Below are positions 8,420 through 16,706 of a stretch of 64,000 bases of DNA, one piece after another; within the stretch, counting starts at the first letter, position 1; the number at the start of each line of letters is the position of its first letter. The translations under genes and the position numbers were made by a program. The notes below the pieces were generated by a model. The model was not told where the DNA came from. It saw only the letters and a program-made list of their open reading frames with translations, and made no database searches. The DNA comes from Candidatus Gastranaerophilales bacterium (GTDB taxonomy: Bacteria > Cyanobacteriota > Vampirovibrionia > Gastranaerophilales > Gastranaerophilaceae), in contig JAFTXY010000011.1 in assembly GCA_017461425.1 (NCBI GenBank), positions 372,001 through 436,000 of the forward strand, written 5' to 3'.

Positions 8420-10051
8420 ATGAAAAAAATAAGTAAAAATATTTTTTTGTCCTTATTTTTTGCGTTTGTTTCAACAAATTTTGTTGCTGCAAATGAGGGG
8501 AGTTTGTTGTCCCCGGCACCTGTTTTTGAAGTTCAAAATCAACATAAGTCCAATAGTTCAAATTATTTTAATTTAGCAAACATTGTTGATAGTTTTTTAA
8601 ATAATGAAACTCAAACAAGTGATGAAATCGTTGATGACAAATCGAAAATTAGAAAAGAATTTATCTCGATAACATCAAAATTCAATCAAGGTAATGCAAA
8701 AGTTGCTTATGATGAATATGAAAAATTAATTGAAAAAATAGACAATGATACTTCCTTATTGACATTATCTAGAATTTTATATGAAATTGGCTATTTTTCT
8801 TTAGCAAACAAAGCAGTTGAAAAAATTATTTATAAAAACCAGTTTTATGATAATATTTTAGATTTAGAAAAAAGTTATAAACCTAAAGATAATTTATCTA
8901 AAGATGATGAAATTTTTTATGCAAAAATATATAGCAGTATCTATTTTGATAACTCTGCAAGTGAAGCATTAAATGAATTAAGTCAAATTAATACAAAGAA
9001 AAATAAAAGCGATTATCTTCATTTTATGTTAGCTAGAGCAAATTATGAATTAAAACAATATCAATTAGCTTATAATTTGATTAATAAAGCAATCTCTTTT
9101 AATCAAGATAATGTAAATTATCAAATGTTTAAAATAGATACTTTGTTGGCTTTAAAAAAATATAAAGAAGCTTATTCGTTAATTGAAAAATTAGAAAAAA
9201 CAAAATTAACTATTAATTTTGTTTCCGAGCTTGAATTAAAAAAACAAACAGCTTTGGCATCTTTGGTTAAAAATGATAAGGATAAAAAATATCATACAGC
9301 TAATAAAGTTTATTTAGAGGGAAATTTCGAAAAAGCAAAAAAAGATTGTCAAAATATTTTGAATTTTGATAAAGACAATCATAAAATCATTTCTTTATAT
9401 GCAAAAAGCGAACTTGCATCTAAAAATATTGAAAGAGCAAATGTTTATTTTGTTAATGCATATAAAATTGAAAAAAATAATCTTGATACCATAATTGGTC
9501 TAGGCGATATTAGGTATCTTCATGGGGATTATAAAAATTCTGTAAAAATATATAAAAAAGCATATAAAAAAGACAAAAATAATTATGAAACAATTATAAA
9601 ATTGGCTCTTGCGCATAGACAATATGCGAAATATCCAAAAGAATTAAGAAAACTTGAAAATATCATAGATAAAATGCCTAAAAACGAATATTTAGCATAT
9701 TATAAGAGCGCAATTTCTGTTGCACAAAAAAATAACGTATTAAAAGAAGATTATTTAAAAAAAGCATTATCTATAAATCCAATGTATGAAAACGCACTGG
9801 GAGAGCTTGTTGAATTGCATTTGGAAAATAAAAATTACAAAACAGCAAAAGCTTTAATTTATAATGCCGCATTTACTTTGGAGAAAAATTACTATTACTA
9901 TTATTTATGCGGATTGTATAGCCAAGCAATGGGAAAAAGAAAAGATGCAGTGCAATTTTATAAGACATCTTTGAATTTGAATCCGACATTTGAAATAGCA
10001 AATATAAAGCTTTTAAAATTAATACCCGATAGTTTTGACGAGGAAATATAA
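8420..10051 (+). CDS. Secreted tetratricopeptide-repeat protein
   Basis: This 543-residue protein starts with a clear signal peptide (lysines, hydrophobic stretch FLSLFFAFVSTNFVAA, cleavage near ANEG). The rest is dominated by helical TPR-like units, for example the blocks around AYNLINKAISFNQDN, KIYKKAYKKDKNNYETI and AVQFYKTSLNLNPTFEIANIK. TPR proteins act as scaffolds; in the periplasm they often serve pilus, secretion or wall assembly. No catalytic motif is seen. It lies between an HD-GYP gene and comM and is probably co-transcribed with the former. The specific partner is unknown. Confidence 0.8.
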   Translation: MKKISKNIFLSLFFAFVSTNFVAANEGSLLSPAPVFEVQNQHKSNSSNYFNLANIVDSFLNNETQTSDEIVDDKSKIRKEFISITSKFNQGNAKVAYDEYEKLIEKIDNDTSLLTLSRILYEIGYFSLANKAVEKIIYKNQFYDNILDLEKSYKPKDNLSKDDEIFYAKIYSSIYFDNSASEALNELSQINTKKNKSDYLHFMLARANYELKQYQLAYNLINKAISFNQDNVNYQMFKIDTLLALKKYKEAYSLIEKLEKTKLTINFVSELELKKQTALASLVKNDKDKKYHTANKVYLEGNFEKAKKDCQNILNFDKDNHKIISLYAKSELASKNIERANVYFVNAYKIEKNNLDTIIGLGDIRYLHGDYKNSVKIYKKAYKKDKNNYETIIKLALAHRQYAKYPKELRKLENIIDKMPKNEYLAYYKSAISVAQKNNVLKEDYLKKALSINPMYENALGELVELHLENKNYKTAKALIYNAAFTLEKNYYYYYLCGLYSQAMGKRKDAVQFYKTSLNLNPTFEIANIKLLKLIPDSFDEEI

Positions 10052-10052
10052 T

Positions 10053-11573
10053 TTGGTAGTAGCAACTAAAAGTGCAACAGTCATCGGTTTAGATGTTTTT
10101 GAAATAGATGTTGAAATTGATACGGTTAATTCAATTCCGCAAGTTGCTATCATTGGCTTACCTGATACGGCTATATCTGAAGCAAAAGAAAGATTAAGAT
10201 TAGCAATTAAAAATTCATCTTATTCGTTTCCTCAAACAAAAGTTGTTATCAATTTAGCGCCTGCTGACATTAAAAAAGAAGGTTCTTCTTATGATTTAGC
10301 AATGGCTGTTGGAATTTTATTAAAAGAAGGTGTTATAAAAGAATTTGCAAATAAAGAAATAGCTTTCATTGGAGAATTATCTTTAGATGGCTCCTTAAGA
10401 GCTGTTAATGGGGTTTTACCTATTGCTTGTGGCTTAAGTGAATTAGGTATTAAAAAAATAATTCTACCTAATGAAAATCTTGATGAAGCGAGTTTTATTG
10501 ATAACATAGAAGTTTTAGGAGCAGATAATTTATCCCAAGTTGTTGAGTATTTAAATGGAAATTCTGAATTAAAGAAAAAGAAACAAAATATTATTGATTT
10601 CTTAGATGAAAATAAGAATTTTGCAGTAGATTTTTGCCATGTTAAAGGTCAAAATGTTGCCAAAAGAGCATTGGAAATAGCTGCTGCTGGAGCTCATAAT
10701 GTATTAATGTCTGGAAGTCCTGGGTCTGGTAAAACCATGCTTTCAAAGGCATTTATGTCAATTTTGCCTCCTTTAAATAAAGAAGAAGCTATCGAATTAA
10801 CTAAAATATATTCTATTTCTGGTTTATTGGATAGAAAAAACCCCTTAATAACCTCTCGCCCGTTTCGTTCACCTCATCATAGCGCAAGTTCTGTTGGGAT
10901 TATTGGCGGTGGTTCAAATCCAAAGCCTGGAGAGATAACTTTAGCTCATAGAGGGGTTCTATTCTTGGATGAAATGGTTGAATTTCCAAGACAAACACTA
11001 GAAGTTTTAAGACAACCTATTGAAGATAATGTTGTTACTATTTCTCGTGCGCAAGTAAGTATTCAGTATCCTGCTAATTTTATTTTGCTAGGCGCAATGA
11101 ATCCTTGTCCTTGTGGATTTTTAGGCGATTCTAAAAAAACTTGCACATGTTCTCAAGCTTCAATTAATCGATATAGAGCTCGCTTATCAGGACCATTATT
11201 AGATAGAATTGATATACAAATAAAGGTTCAAAGATTAAGTGAAGATGAGTTATTGTCATCAAATAATGAAGCTGAATCTTCATCAGAAATTAGAAAAAGA
11301 GTTATTAAAGCAAGAAAAATTCAAGAAGAAAGATATAAAAACGATGGCATTTTAACAAATGCTGAATTAACTCCAAAGTTAATAAGGAAATATTGTAAAA
11401 TTGATGATTCCACAAAACAATTTTTGAAAAATGCAATCAATCAATTTAATTTATCAGCAAGAAGCTATGATAGATTATTAAAAATTTCAAGAACAATTGC
11501 TGATTTAGAAGATAAAAAAGAAATAGAATTATCTCATATTGCGCAAGCTCTACAATTAAGAAGCTTTACTTAG
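10053..11573 (+). CDS. comM: ComM/YifB-family Mg-chelatase-like AAA+ ATPase
   Basis: This 506-residue protein has the YifB/ComM layout: an N-terminal ChlI-like domain (IGLPDTAISEAKERL, INLAPADIKKEGSSYDLA), a central AAA+ module with Walker A SGSPGSGKTML and Walker B VLFLDEM, FRSPHHSASSVG, and a C-terminal domain with four close cysteines (CPCGFLGDSKKTCTC). In naturally competent bacteria ComM is a DNA helicase that promotes branch migration during transformation. In this organism that is inference. I chose the TTG at 10053 because AGGA lies eight bases upstream and the homologous N-terminus begins there; a TTG 18 bases earlier would overlap the TPR gene. The 3' end overlaps the convergent U32 gene by eight bases. 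Confidence 0.92.
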   Translation: MVVATKSATVIGLDVFEIDVEIDTVNSIPQVAIIGLPDTAISEAKERLRLAIKNSSYSFPQTKVVINLAPADIKKEGSSYDLAMAVGILLKEGVIKEFANKEIAFIGELSLDGSLRAVNGVLPIACGLSELGIKKIILPNENLDEASFIDNIEVLGADNLSQVVEYLNGNSELKKKKQNIIDFLDENKNFAVDFCHVKGQNVAKRALEIAAAGAHNVLMSGSPGSGKTMLSKAFMSILPPLNKEEAIELTKIYSISGLLDRKNPLITSRPFRSPHHSASSVGIIGGGSNPKPGEITLAHRGVLFLDEMVEFPRQTLEVLRQPIEDNVVTISRAQVSIQYPANFILLGAMNPCPCGFLGDSKKTCTCSQASINRYRARLSGPLLDRIDIQIKVQRLSEDELLSSNNEAESSSEIRKRVIKARKIQEERYKNDGILTNAELTPKLIRKYCKIDDSTKQFLKNAINQFNLSARSYDRLLKISRTIADLEDKKEIELSHIAQALQLRSFT

Positions 11574-13353
11574 ATGGCGATAAAATAACCATTTCGCAAT
11601 TTTTGCAATCAAAACAAAGTGGGTATTGAACACCTTTTTCATCTTGTAAAAACAAAGCATCATTTTTATCGCATCCTAAAAATGCTCTTTTCAAGCAATG
11701 TTTTGTGCGCATAAGTTCTTTATTTTCTCTATTTTTAGTACTTTCAAAGCTGTTTTCTATGACTTCGCATCCGCATAATTCATAAAATTCTTTTGCTTTT
11801 TTATTATGTACATTTAAGCGATAATCACCTTGTCTTGTTGGGAATTGAGCTATATCGATAGGTTTTTGTTTTTTTGTTTTGTATTTGGATAATATTTTTT
11901 CGTTTAATGCTTCTAAAATTTCTCGTCTTATTTCATTTAATTTTGAAATTGGTATGAATGGTAAATCTTTTGTTTTAAATTCTATTTTTTCTACAAAATA
12001 AGGAGTGTCTTGAGTTTTAGATATAGATTTTAGAAAATTTTCTTTCATTTTTTCGTTATTTTGAGCCATCTCAAAATCTTTAAATGTATATTCGATTTTA
12101 TTATTTTCAAAATCCTGTACAATGAGCTTATTTTTTTCAACAATAAATTCAATATCTAATTTCCTTACGGTTTTTGAATTTTCAAGAGTTTTGTTGAATT
12201 TTGTGTCTATATTTCTGTATATTTTTTCGCCTTTTTTGAGCTGTAATTTTTTATTTGGATATACTTTAATTCCGTCTTTTGTTTTTTCGATATTATTAAC
12301 TAAACATCCATTCAGTTCATTGTTTAAAATAAAACATAAGCCATCTTGAGAATTTATTTCTTTTTTAGTTTTAATAACAAAGCATTTATCGTTACAAGAA
12401 ATTACTTCTCCAATATATTCCCCAATTGATTTTGGGGTTATGAAATTATAAATGTTATCTTTTTTATTAAATAAATAATCTTCGCAAAAACCCCTGTTGA
12501 ATGTTTTTTCTGGGTTTGGAGTAAAATCTTGTATTATTCTTCCTTTTGATTTTCTTGGGTAATTTTTTAATAGATTATGATAGTATAAAACTGTGTTTTT
12601 AACATAGTTCTCATCTTTTAACCTGCCTTCAATTTTAAAGCTTATTACTCCTGCTTTAATTAATTTATCTAAATGATTTGATAAATTATTATCTTTTAAA
12701 GATAAAAGATAACTATTTTTAGCTAAGTACTCTCCTTTTGAATTAATTAGCGAATATTTTTTTCTGCAAGCTTGTGCGCACTCGCCTCTATTTGCGCTTC
12801 TATTTCCAATAAAACAAGACATATAGCATTGTCCAGAATATGAAACACATAATGCTCCATGGATAAAATGTTCAAGCTCTATTGAGGTGTTTTTTCTTAT
12901 TTTTTCTATTGTTTCAATTGGAAGTTCTCTAGCTAAAATTATTCTTTTTATTCCGATATCTTCAAAGAATTTTGCTTTTTCGATAGTTCTATTATCACAT
13001 TGAGTACTCATATGAAGTACTATAGGAGGTAACTTGTTTTCAAGTGATAAATTTAAAATTCCAAAATCTTGGATGATTATTGCATCTGTTTGAATTTCAT
13101 ATAATTTTTGAATTAATTTTTCACATTCTTTTAATTCATTATCATCTAAAATTGTGTTAATTGTGACATAAACTTTGACATTAAATAAATGAGCATATTT
13201 TATGATTTTTTCTATGTCTTCAATTGAATTATATGCATTTTTTCTTGCGCCAAAATTATTGGCCCCAATATAAATTGCGTCTGCGCCACAGTTAATGGCT
13301 GAAATGGCGCAAGAATAGTTTTGTGCAGGTGATAAAAGTTCTAATTTTTGCAT
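11566..13353 (-). CDS. Peptidase U32 family protein (RlhA/TrhP-like)
   Basis: This 595-residue protein starts MQKLELLSPAQ, a standard U32 start. The U32 signature is present: EHFIHGALCVSYSGQCYMSC, followed by GECAQACRKKY with the conserved cysteines. Members once called collagenases are now known to act in RNA hydroxylation (RlhA on 23S rRNA, TrhP on tRNA). The long C-terminal half resembles the larger RlhA/YhbU-type proteins. The final 60 residues carry extra cysteines (LCFDCKNCE), possibly a metal site. The ATG at 13353 is preferred to an upstream in-frame codon. It has an extended -10 box six bases upstream and no Shine-Dalgarno. RNA modification is the best inference; the exact target is unknown. 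Confidence 0.85.
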   Translation of the reverse strand: MQKLELLSPAQNYSCAISAINCGADAIYIGANNFGARKNAYNSIEDIEKIIKYAHLFNVKVYVTINTILDDNELKECEKLIQKLYEIQTDAIIIQDFGILNLSLENKLPPIVLHMSTQCDNRTIEKAKFFEDIGIKRIILARELPIETIEKIRKNTSIELEHFIHGALCVSYSGQCYMSCFIGNRSANRGECAQACRKKYSLINSKGEYLAKNSYLLSLKDNNLSNHLDKLIKAGVISFKIEGRLKDENYVKNTVLYYHNLLKNYPRKSKGRIIQDFTPNPEKTFNRGFCEDYLFNKKDNIYNFITPKSIGEYIGEVISCNDKCFVIKTKKEINSQDGLCFILNNELNGCLVNNIEKTKDGIKVYPNKKLQLKKGEKIYRNIDTKFNKTLENSKTVRKLDIEFIVEKNKLIVQDFENNKIEYTFKDFEMAQNNEKMKENFLKSISKTQDTPYFVEKIEFKTKDLPFIPISKLNEIRREILEALNEKILSKYKTKKQKPIDIAQFPTRQGDYRLNVHNKKAKEFYELCGCEVIENSFESTKNRENKELMRTKHCLKRAFLGCDKNDALFLQDEKGVQYPLCFDCKNCEMVILSPSK

Positions 13354-13359
13354 AAAATG

Positions 13360-13365
13360 ATTATA
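13360..13365 (-). promoter_or_regulatory. Extended -10 box (TGCTATAAT), predicted leaderless start of the U32 gene
   Basis: On the minus strand TGC-TATAAT is followed by only six bases (CATTTT) before the ATG at 13353. No Shine-Dalgarno is present. The extended TGn element could explain the lack of a clear -35. Confidence 0.65.
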
Positions 13366-13451
13366 GCAAAAATTATTATTCTTTGTATATTTATCCACTT
13401 TCAATATGATAGACAAAAAAAATGGCAAATAGTATATTGTTATTAGGAAAG

Positions 13452-13457
13452 TATACT
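13452..13457 (+). promoter_or_regulatory. Possible -10 box (TATACT) upstream of fliM
   Basis: TATACT ends nine bases before the fliM ATG in the 113-base divergent gap shared with the U32 gene. There is no Shine-Dalgarno. I see no sigma-28 or sigma-54 motif here. Confidence 0.45.
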
Positions 13458-13466
13458 TAACTCAAG

Positions 13467-14444
13467 ATGGAAAATCAGAATTTAAATTTAGACGAAAATA
13501 TTATGGAAGAAGATGCCGAGTTTGCTTTAGAAAACTCGGTTGCTGATGATTTTAAAAGAGGCTGTAAACTTTATAATTTCAGACGTCCAGATAAATTTTC
13601 AAAAGAACATTTAAAAGCCTTACAAGATATTCATAGGGATTTTGTAAGACATTTGGCAACGATTTTAACTGCATATTTGCGCATGGAAGTTGAGATAGAT
13701 GTAATATCTGTTGATCAATTGACTTATGAAGAATATGTATGTTCTATGCCTTCACATGTTCAAAATATGATTTTTAAATTAAATCCATTATCAGGCGAAA
13801 TATCAATGGGAATGAGTCCCGAGGTTTTGGCGGTTGTTCTAGATAGAATGCTTGGTGGTGCTGGAACAATTAATGACCATGGCAAAGAATTAACTCAAAT
13901 TGAAGAGCTTTTAACAATCAAATTTGTTGAAAAAATTATAAAAATATTAGAAGAAGCTTGGGGTACAATTTTGCCTGTTAAATCAGAATTTGTTACTTTA
14001 GCAAATGGTTATCATTCAGTACCTATTACTACAAGTGGTGAAATTGTTACTTTGATTTCATTTGAAGTTAGATTGGGTCAAAAGAATTTTGGTTTAATGA
14101 ATATTTGTTTCCCGTATCCTGTATTGGAAACAGTTTTGCCAAAATTAACTCCTCAATATATTTATCAACATGCAAATGTTGTTGCAAATGAAATAGGAAA
14201 AAATGAAACTTTAGAACGCATTAAATCTGCAGAAATTGAAATGCAAGTTATTTTAGGTATGGCGCAGATTGAAGTAAATGATGTTTTAGATTTAAAAATT
14301 GATGATGTTATAAAATTAGATCAAAAGCTTAACGAAGAATTAGTTGCTTGTATTAATAAAAAAGAAAAATTTTATGTTGCACCTGGAGTGTTACAAAATA
14401 AAATTTGCGTAAAAATAGTTGATCAATATCGTCCAAAGGAGTAG
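13467..14444 (+). CDS. fliM: Flagellar motor switch protein FliM
   Basis: This 325-residue protein is the typical size of FliM, the C-ring component that joins the CheY-binding surface to FliG and FliN. LYNFRRPDKFSKEHLKALQ (about residues 38-56) is the diagnostic FliM block, followed by a CheC-like middle domain (GEISMGMSPEVLAVVLDRMLGG) and a C-terminal SpoA domain (about 250-320). The N-terminal CheY-P docking motif, normally close to LSQxEIDALL, is not recognisable; instead there is an acidic segment. It leads the fliM-fliN-response regulator run, with fliN starting three bases after its stop. Confidence 0.93.
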   Translation: MENQNLNLDENIMEEDAEFALENSVADDFKRGCKLYNFRRPDKFSKEHLKALQDIHRDFVRHLATILTAYLRMEVEIDVISVDQLTYEEYVCSMPSHVQNMIFKLNPLSGEISMGMSPEVLAVVLDRMLGGAGTINDHGKELTQIEELLTIKFVEKIIKILEEAWGTILPVKSEFVTLANGYHSVPITTSGEIVTLISFEVRLGQKNFGLMNICFPYPVLETVLPKLTPQYIYQHANVVANEIGKNETLERIKSAEIEMQVILGMAQIEVNDVLDLKIDDVIKLDQKLNEELVACINKKEKFYVAPGVLQNKICVKIVDQYRPKE

Positions 14445-14447
14445 AAT

Positions 14448-14768
14448 TTGGCAAACGAACCAAAAAATCTTGATATATCTAAATTAGAAAATGTTGAACG
14501 TCCAAAAAGAATTGAAAAATCAAAAACATACAATTTATTATTAGATGTTGAACTAGAATTATCTGCTATTTTGGGCGAAACAGATACTACATTGAAAAAA
14601 GTTTTAGATATTACAAAAGGTTCAATTATCGAATTGGACAATATTACAACAGAACCTATTAAATTATTAGCAAATGGTTGCGAAGTTGCAAGGGGCGAAG
14701 TTGTTATTATCGAAGATAATTTTGGTTTAAGATTAACGAGCATATCTGAAAATAAATTAAAAGAATAA
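14448..14768 (+). CDS. fliN: Flagellar motor switch protein FliN (first copy)
   Basis: This 106-residue protein consists of a short N-terminus and one SpoA domain (about 25-100) with the FliN pattern VLDITKGSIIELD and VARGEVVIIEDNFGLRLTSI. FliN forms the base of the C-ring with FliM. The start is TTG at 14448, supported by AAAGGAG ending six bases upstream. A second FliN-domain gene at 42611-43366 shares the same core with a long acidic extension. Placement directly after fliM supports the assignment. Confidence 0.93.
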   Translation: MANEPKNLDISKLENVERPKRIEKSKTYNLLLDVELELSAILGETDTTLKKVLDITKGSIIELDNITTEPIKLLANGCEVARGEVVIIEDNFGLRLTSISENKLKE

Positions 14769-14776
14769 AGGTAAAA

Positions 14777-15349
14777 ATGAGCGGAAAAACGGCACAAATT
14801 AGCGTAGAAATATTATCTGAAATATTTAAAATGGCAAAAATGGCTGTTCCTGAAGAAATATCAGATGAAAATTTATTAGCAGCGCTATTTGAGATAAAAA
14901 ATAAAGAAGTTTCTATTCCTCCGGCAGAAAGTTTTGACGAAGAGCAACCTTTTATACCATCATCAAATAATATTTTAGTAATTGATGATATTGGGGTTGT
15001 AACATATCAATTAAGAATTTTATTAAGAAATCTTGGCTATAGCGTTTCTATAGCAAAAGATATATTTAGCGGCTTAAATACTTTTGTTAAATCAAATTAT
15101 GCTTTTGTTATCATGGATTTATTTGTTTCAACAGAACAAGAAGGTTTTACATTGTTAAATGAAACAAAGAAAATTATTACAAAAAATAATTTAGATACAA
15201 AAATCATTGTTATTACTGCATCAAATAAAGCTGAAAATAGAGTTAAATGCTTAAATGGCGGGGCAGATATTTTCCTTAAAAAAGATACAGGTTGGCAAGA
15301 TAAATTAATTGAATTGATAGAAAATTTCCGTCCTGATACTTTAGAATAG
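14777..15349 (+). CDS. CheY-like response regulator with N-terminal extension
   Basis: The receiver domain spans about residues 67-190. It has the acidic pair in NILVIDDIG, the phospho-acceptor aspartate at about D114 (VIMDLF), the conserved threonine in VITASN and the lysine in FLKKDTG. About 65 residues precede it (ISVEILSEIFKMAKMAVPEEI and an acidic linker), an unusual addition for a CheY. There is no DNA-binding output domain. Its place eight bases after fliN suggests that it controls or docks on the motor switch, either as a CheY variant or a CheC/FliY-type partner. The specific kinase is not encoded nearby. Confidence 0.85.
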   Translation: MSGKTAQISVEILSEIFKMAKMAVPEEISDENLLAALFEIKNKEVSIPPAESFDEEQPFIPSSNNILVIDDIGVVTYQLRILLRNLGYSVSIAKDIFSGLNTFVKSNYAFVIMDLFVSTEQEGFTLLNETKKIITKNNLDTKIIVITASNKAENRVKCLNGGADIFLKKDTGWQDKLIELIENFRPDTLE

Positions 15350-15421
15350 TTTTATGTAAAGAAATCTATACAAAAATGAAAAATAATTATATCAAAAAAG
15401 GATATAATTATTTTTTAATAC

Positions 15422-15427
15422 TATAAT
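15422..15427 (+). promoter_or_regulatory. -10 box (TATAAT), predicted leaderless start of coaD
   Basis: TATAAT ends seven bases before the coaD ATG. The sequence between them has no Shine-Dalgarno. A second TATAAT lies about 20 bases further upstream. Confidence 0.58.
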
Positions 15428-15434
15428 ATGTAGT

Positions 15435-15935
15435 ATGAGTGATAATAGAGTTACAGATAAGAAAATAGCAGTTTATCCTGGCAGTTTTGATCCAATAACA
15501 AATGGACATTTAGATGTTTTAGAAAGAGCAAGCAGAATGTTTGATTCTGTTGTTATTGCTGTTTTAAAAAATCCTGCTAAAAAGTCTTTTTTATCTGTTG
15601 AGGATAGAGTTTCTTTAATAAAAGAAGCCATCAAAAATATGAGTAATGTTTCAGTTGATAGTTTTGATGGACTTACTGTTGAATACGCTAAAAAAATAGG
15701 TGCAAAGTTTTTAATTAGAGGATTAAGAACAATATCTGATTTTGAATATGAAGTTCAACTTTGTCAAACAAATCAGGTTATTGCTCCTGAAATTGATACG
15801 GTATTTTTGCCTACAAGACCTGAGCACAACTATATTTCATCAAGTATAGTTAGGGAATTGGCAAATCATAAAACAGATACATCAAAATTTGTTCCAAAAA
15901 ATGTTGTAGAGTATTTACAAAATAATCAAAAATAA
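15435..15935 (+). CDS. coaD: Phosphopantetheine adenylyltransferase
   Basis: This nucleotidyltransferase makes dephospho-CoA from 4'-phosphopantetheine and ATP, the penultimate step of CoA synthesis. The 166 residues match the family. AVYPGSFDPITNGHLDVL holds the (T/H)xGH nucleotide-binding motif, LIRGLRTISDFEYE is the phosphopantetheine-binding block, and YISSSIVRELA is the conserved ISSSxVRE motif. It is followed 51 bases later by a coiled-coil protein gene in the same direction. Confidence 0.97.
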   Translation: MSDNRVTDKKIAVYPGSFDPITNGHLDVLERASRMFDSVVIAVLKNPAKKSFLSVEDRVSLIKEAIKNMSNVSVDSFDGLTVEYAKKIGAKFLIRGLRTISDFEYEVQLCQTNQVIAPEIDTVFLPTRPEHNYISSSIVRELANHKTDTSKFVPKNVVEYLQNNQK

Positions 15936-15986
15936 TAAAGTGTGGTAAAATATTAACAAGATAATAATGAAAGGCAATAGATAAAA

Positions 15987-16544
15987 ATGGTGGAAACAGA
16001 AGCTAAATTATTCGATTTAATTGATGAATTAACAGCATTAACTGACGATGCTATTCCAATTTTTCCTGGTCGAATTGTTGTTAATCAAAGAGAATTAATC
16101 AGAATAGTTAATTCTTTTCCAAATGCTATTTCTGATGAAATCAATGATGCCAGAGTTATTTTGAAAAAGAAAGATGAAATTTTACAAGAAGCAAAACTTA
16201 GAGCAGAACGCATTATTCAAGATGCTGAAAATGAAAGATATAAGCTTCTTAATGAATCAAGTTTAAATAAAGCAATGGAAGAGCATGCCGAAAAATTCAG
16301 ACAAACTGTTTTTGAAGAATGCCAACAAATTAAAATGGCTGCTTTTAACGAAGCTCAAGAACTTAGATTAAGTGCTAAAAATGATGCAATAAGAATGAAA
16401 GAAGAATCACAAGCATACGCTCAACAGCTTTTAAATAACTTGCAACAAGATTTAGATAACTTATATCAAGTTGTTTTGAATGGTCAACAAAGACTTCAAG
16501 AAATGAAAACAACTGATTATATGCAACATATGGGAAATGAATAA
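15987..16544 (+). CDS. Coiled-coil protein of unknown function
   Basis: I do not recognise a named family. The 185 residues have a short globular start (PIFPGRIVVNQRELIRIVN) and then a nearly unbroken helical, charged region (about 50-175) rich in Ala, Glu and Gln, with heptad-like spacing. It resembles the stalk-like helices of ATP-synthase B subunits and FliH but lacks a membrane segment. Similar short coiled-coil proteins follow coaD in some Firmicutes, so the pairing may be old. A weak AAAGG lies about 12 bases before the ATG. Confidence 0.72.
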   Translation: MVETEAKLFDLIDELTALTDDAIPIFPGRIVVNQRELIRIVNSFPNAISDEINDARVILKKKDEILQEAKLRAERIIQDAENERYKLLNESSLNKAMEEHAEKFRQTVFEECQQIKMAAFNEAQELRLSAKNDAIRMKEESQAYAQQLLNNLQQDLDNLYQVVLNGQQRLQEMKTTDYMQHMGNE

Positions 16545-16550
16545 AGATAT

Positions 16551-16706
16551 TTATTTCATTATTTCAGGATGATTTGAATTAGATAAGATTATTTCCTGAT
16601 ATTCATTTTTATTATAATCTATCCCCCAATTCTTTGGATTGAGGGATTTATATTTTGGTTTCTTTTTCTTTTTTGGTGACGGTTTTATATTTTTATTTTC
16701 TTCCAT
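16551..16706 (-). CDS. Small lysine-rich protein (51 aa), coupled to the AMIN gene
   Basis: A 51-codon frame begins with an ATG that overlaps the TAA of the upstream AMIN-domain gene (TAATG), the same coupling used by other genes in this window. The product is very basic near the start (PKKKKKPKYK) and contains LNPKNWGIDYNKNEYQEIIL, which looks structured. It ends seven bases from the convergent coiled-coil gene, so it exactly fills the gap. Support is the start/stop coupling, the gap fit and a protein-like composition. A chance frame in AT-rich DNA is possible. Confidence 0.5.
   Translation of the reverse strand: MEENKNIKPSPKKKKKPKYKSLNPKNWGIDYNKNEYQEIILSNSNHPEIMK

Noticed and set aside
14423-14797. 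124-codon minus-strand frame across fliM-fliN
   Set aside because: It is a shadow of the fliN coding sequence, which has a SpoA domain and a good ribosome-binding site.
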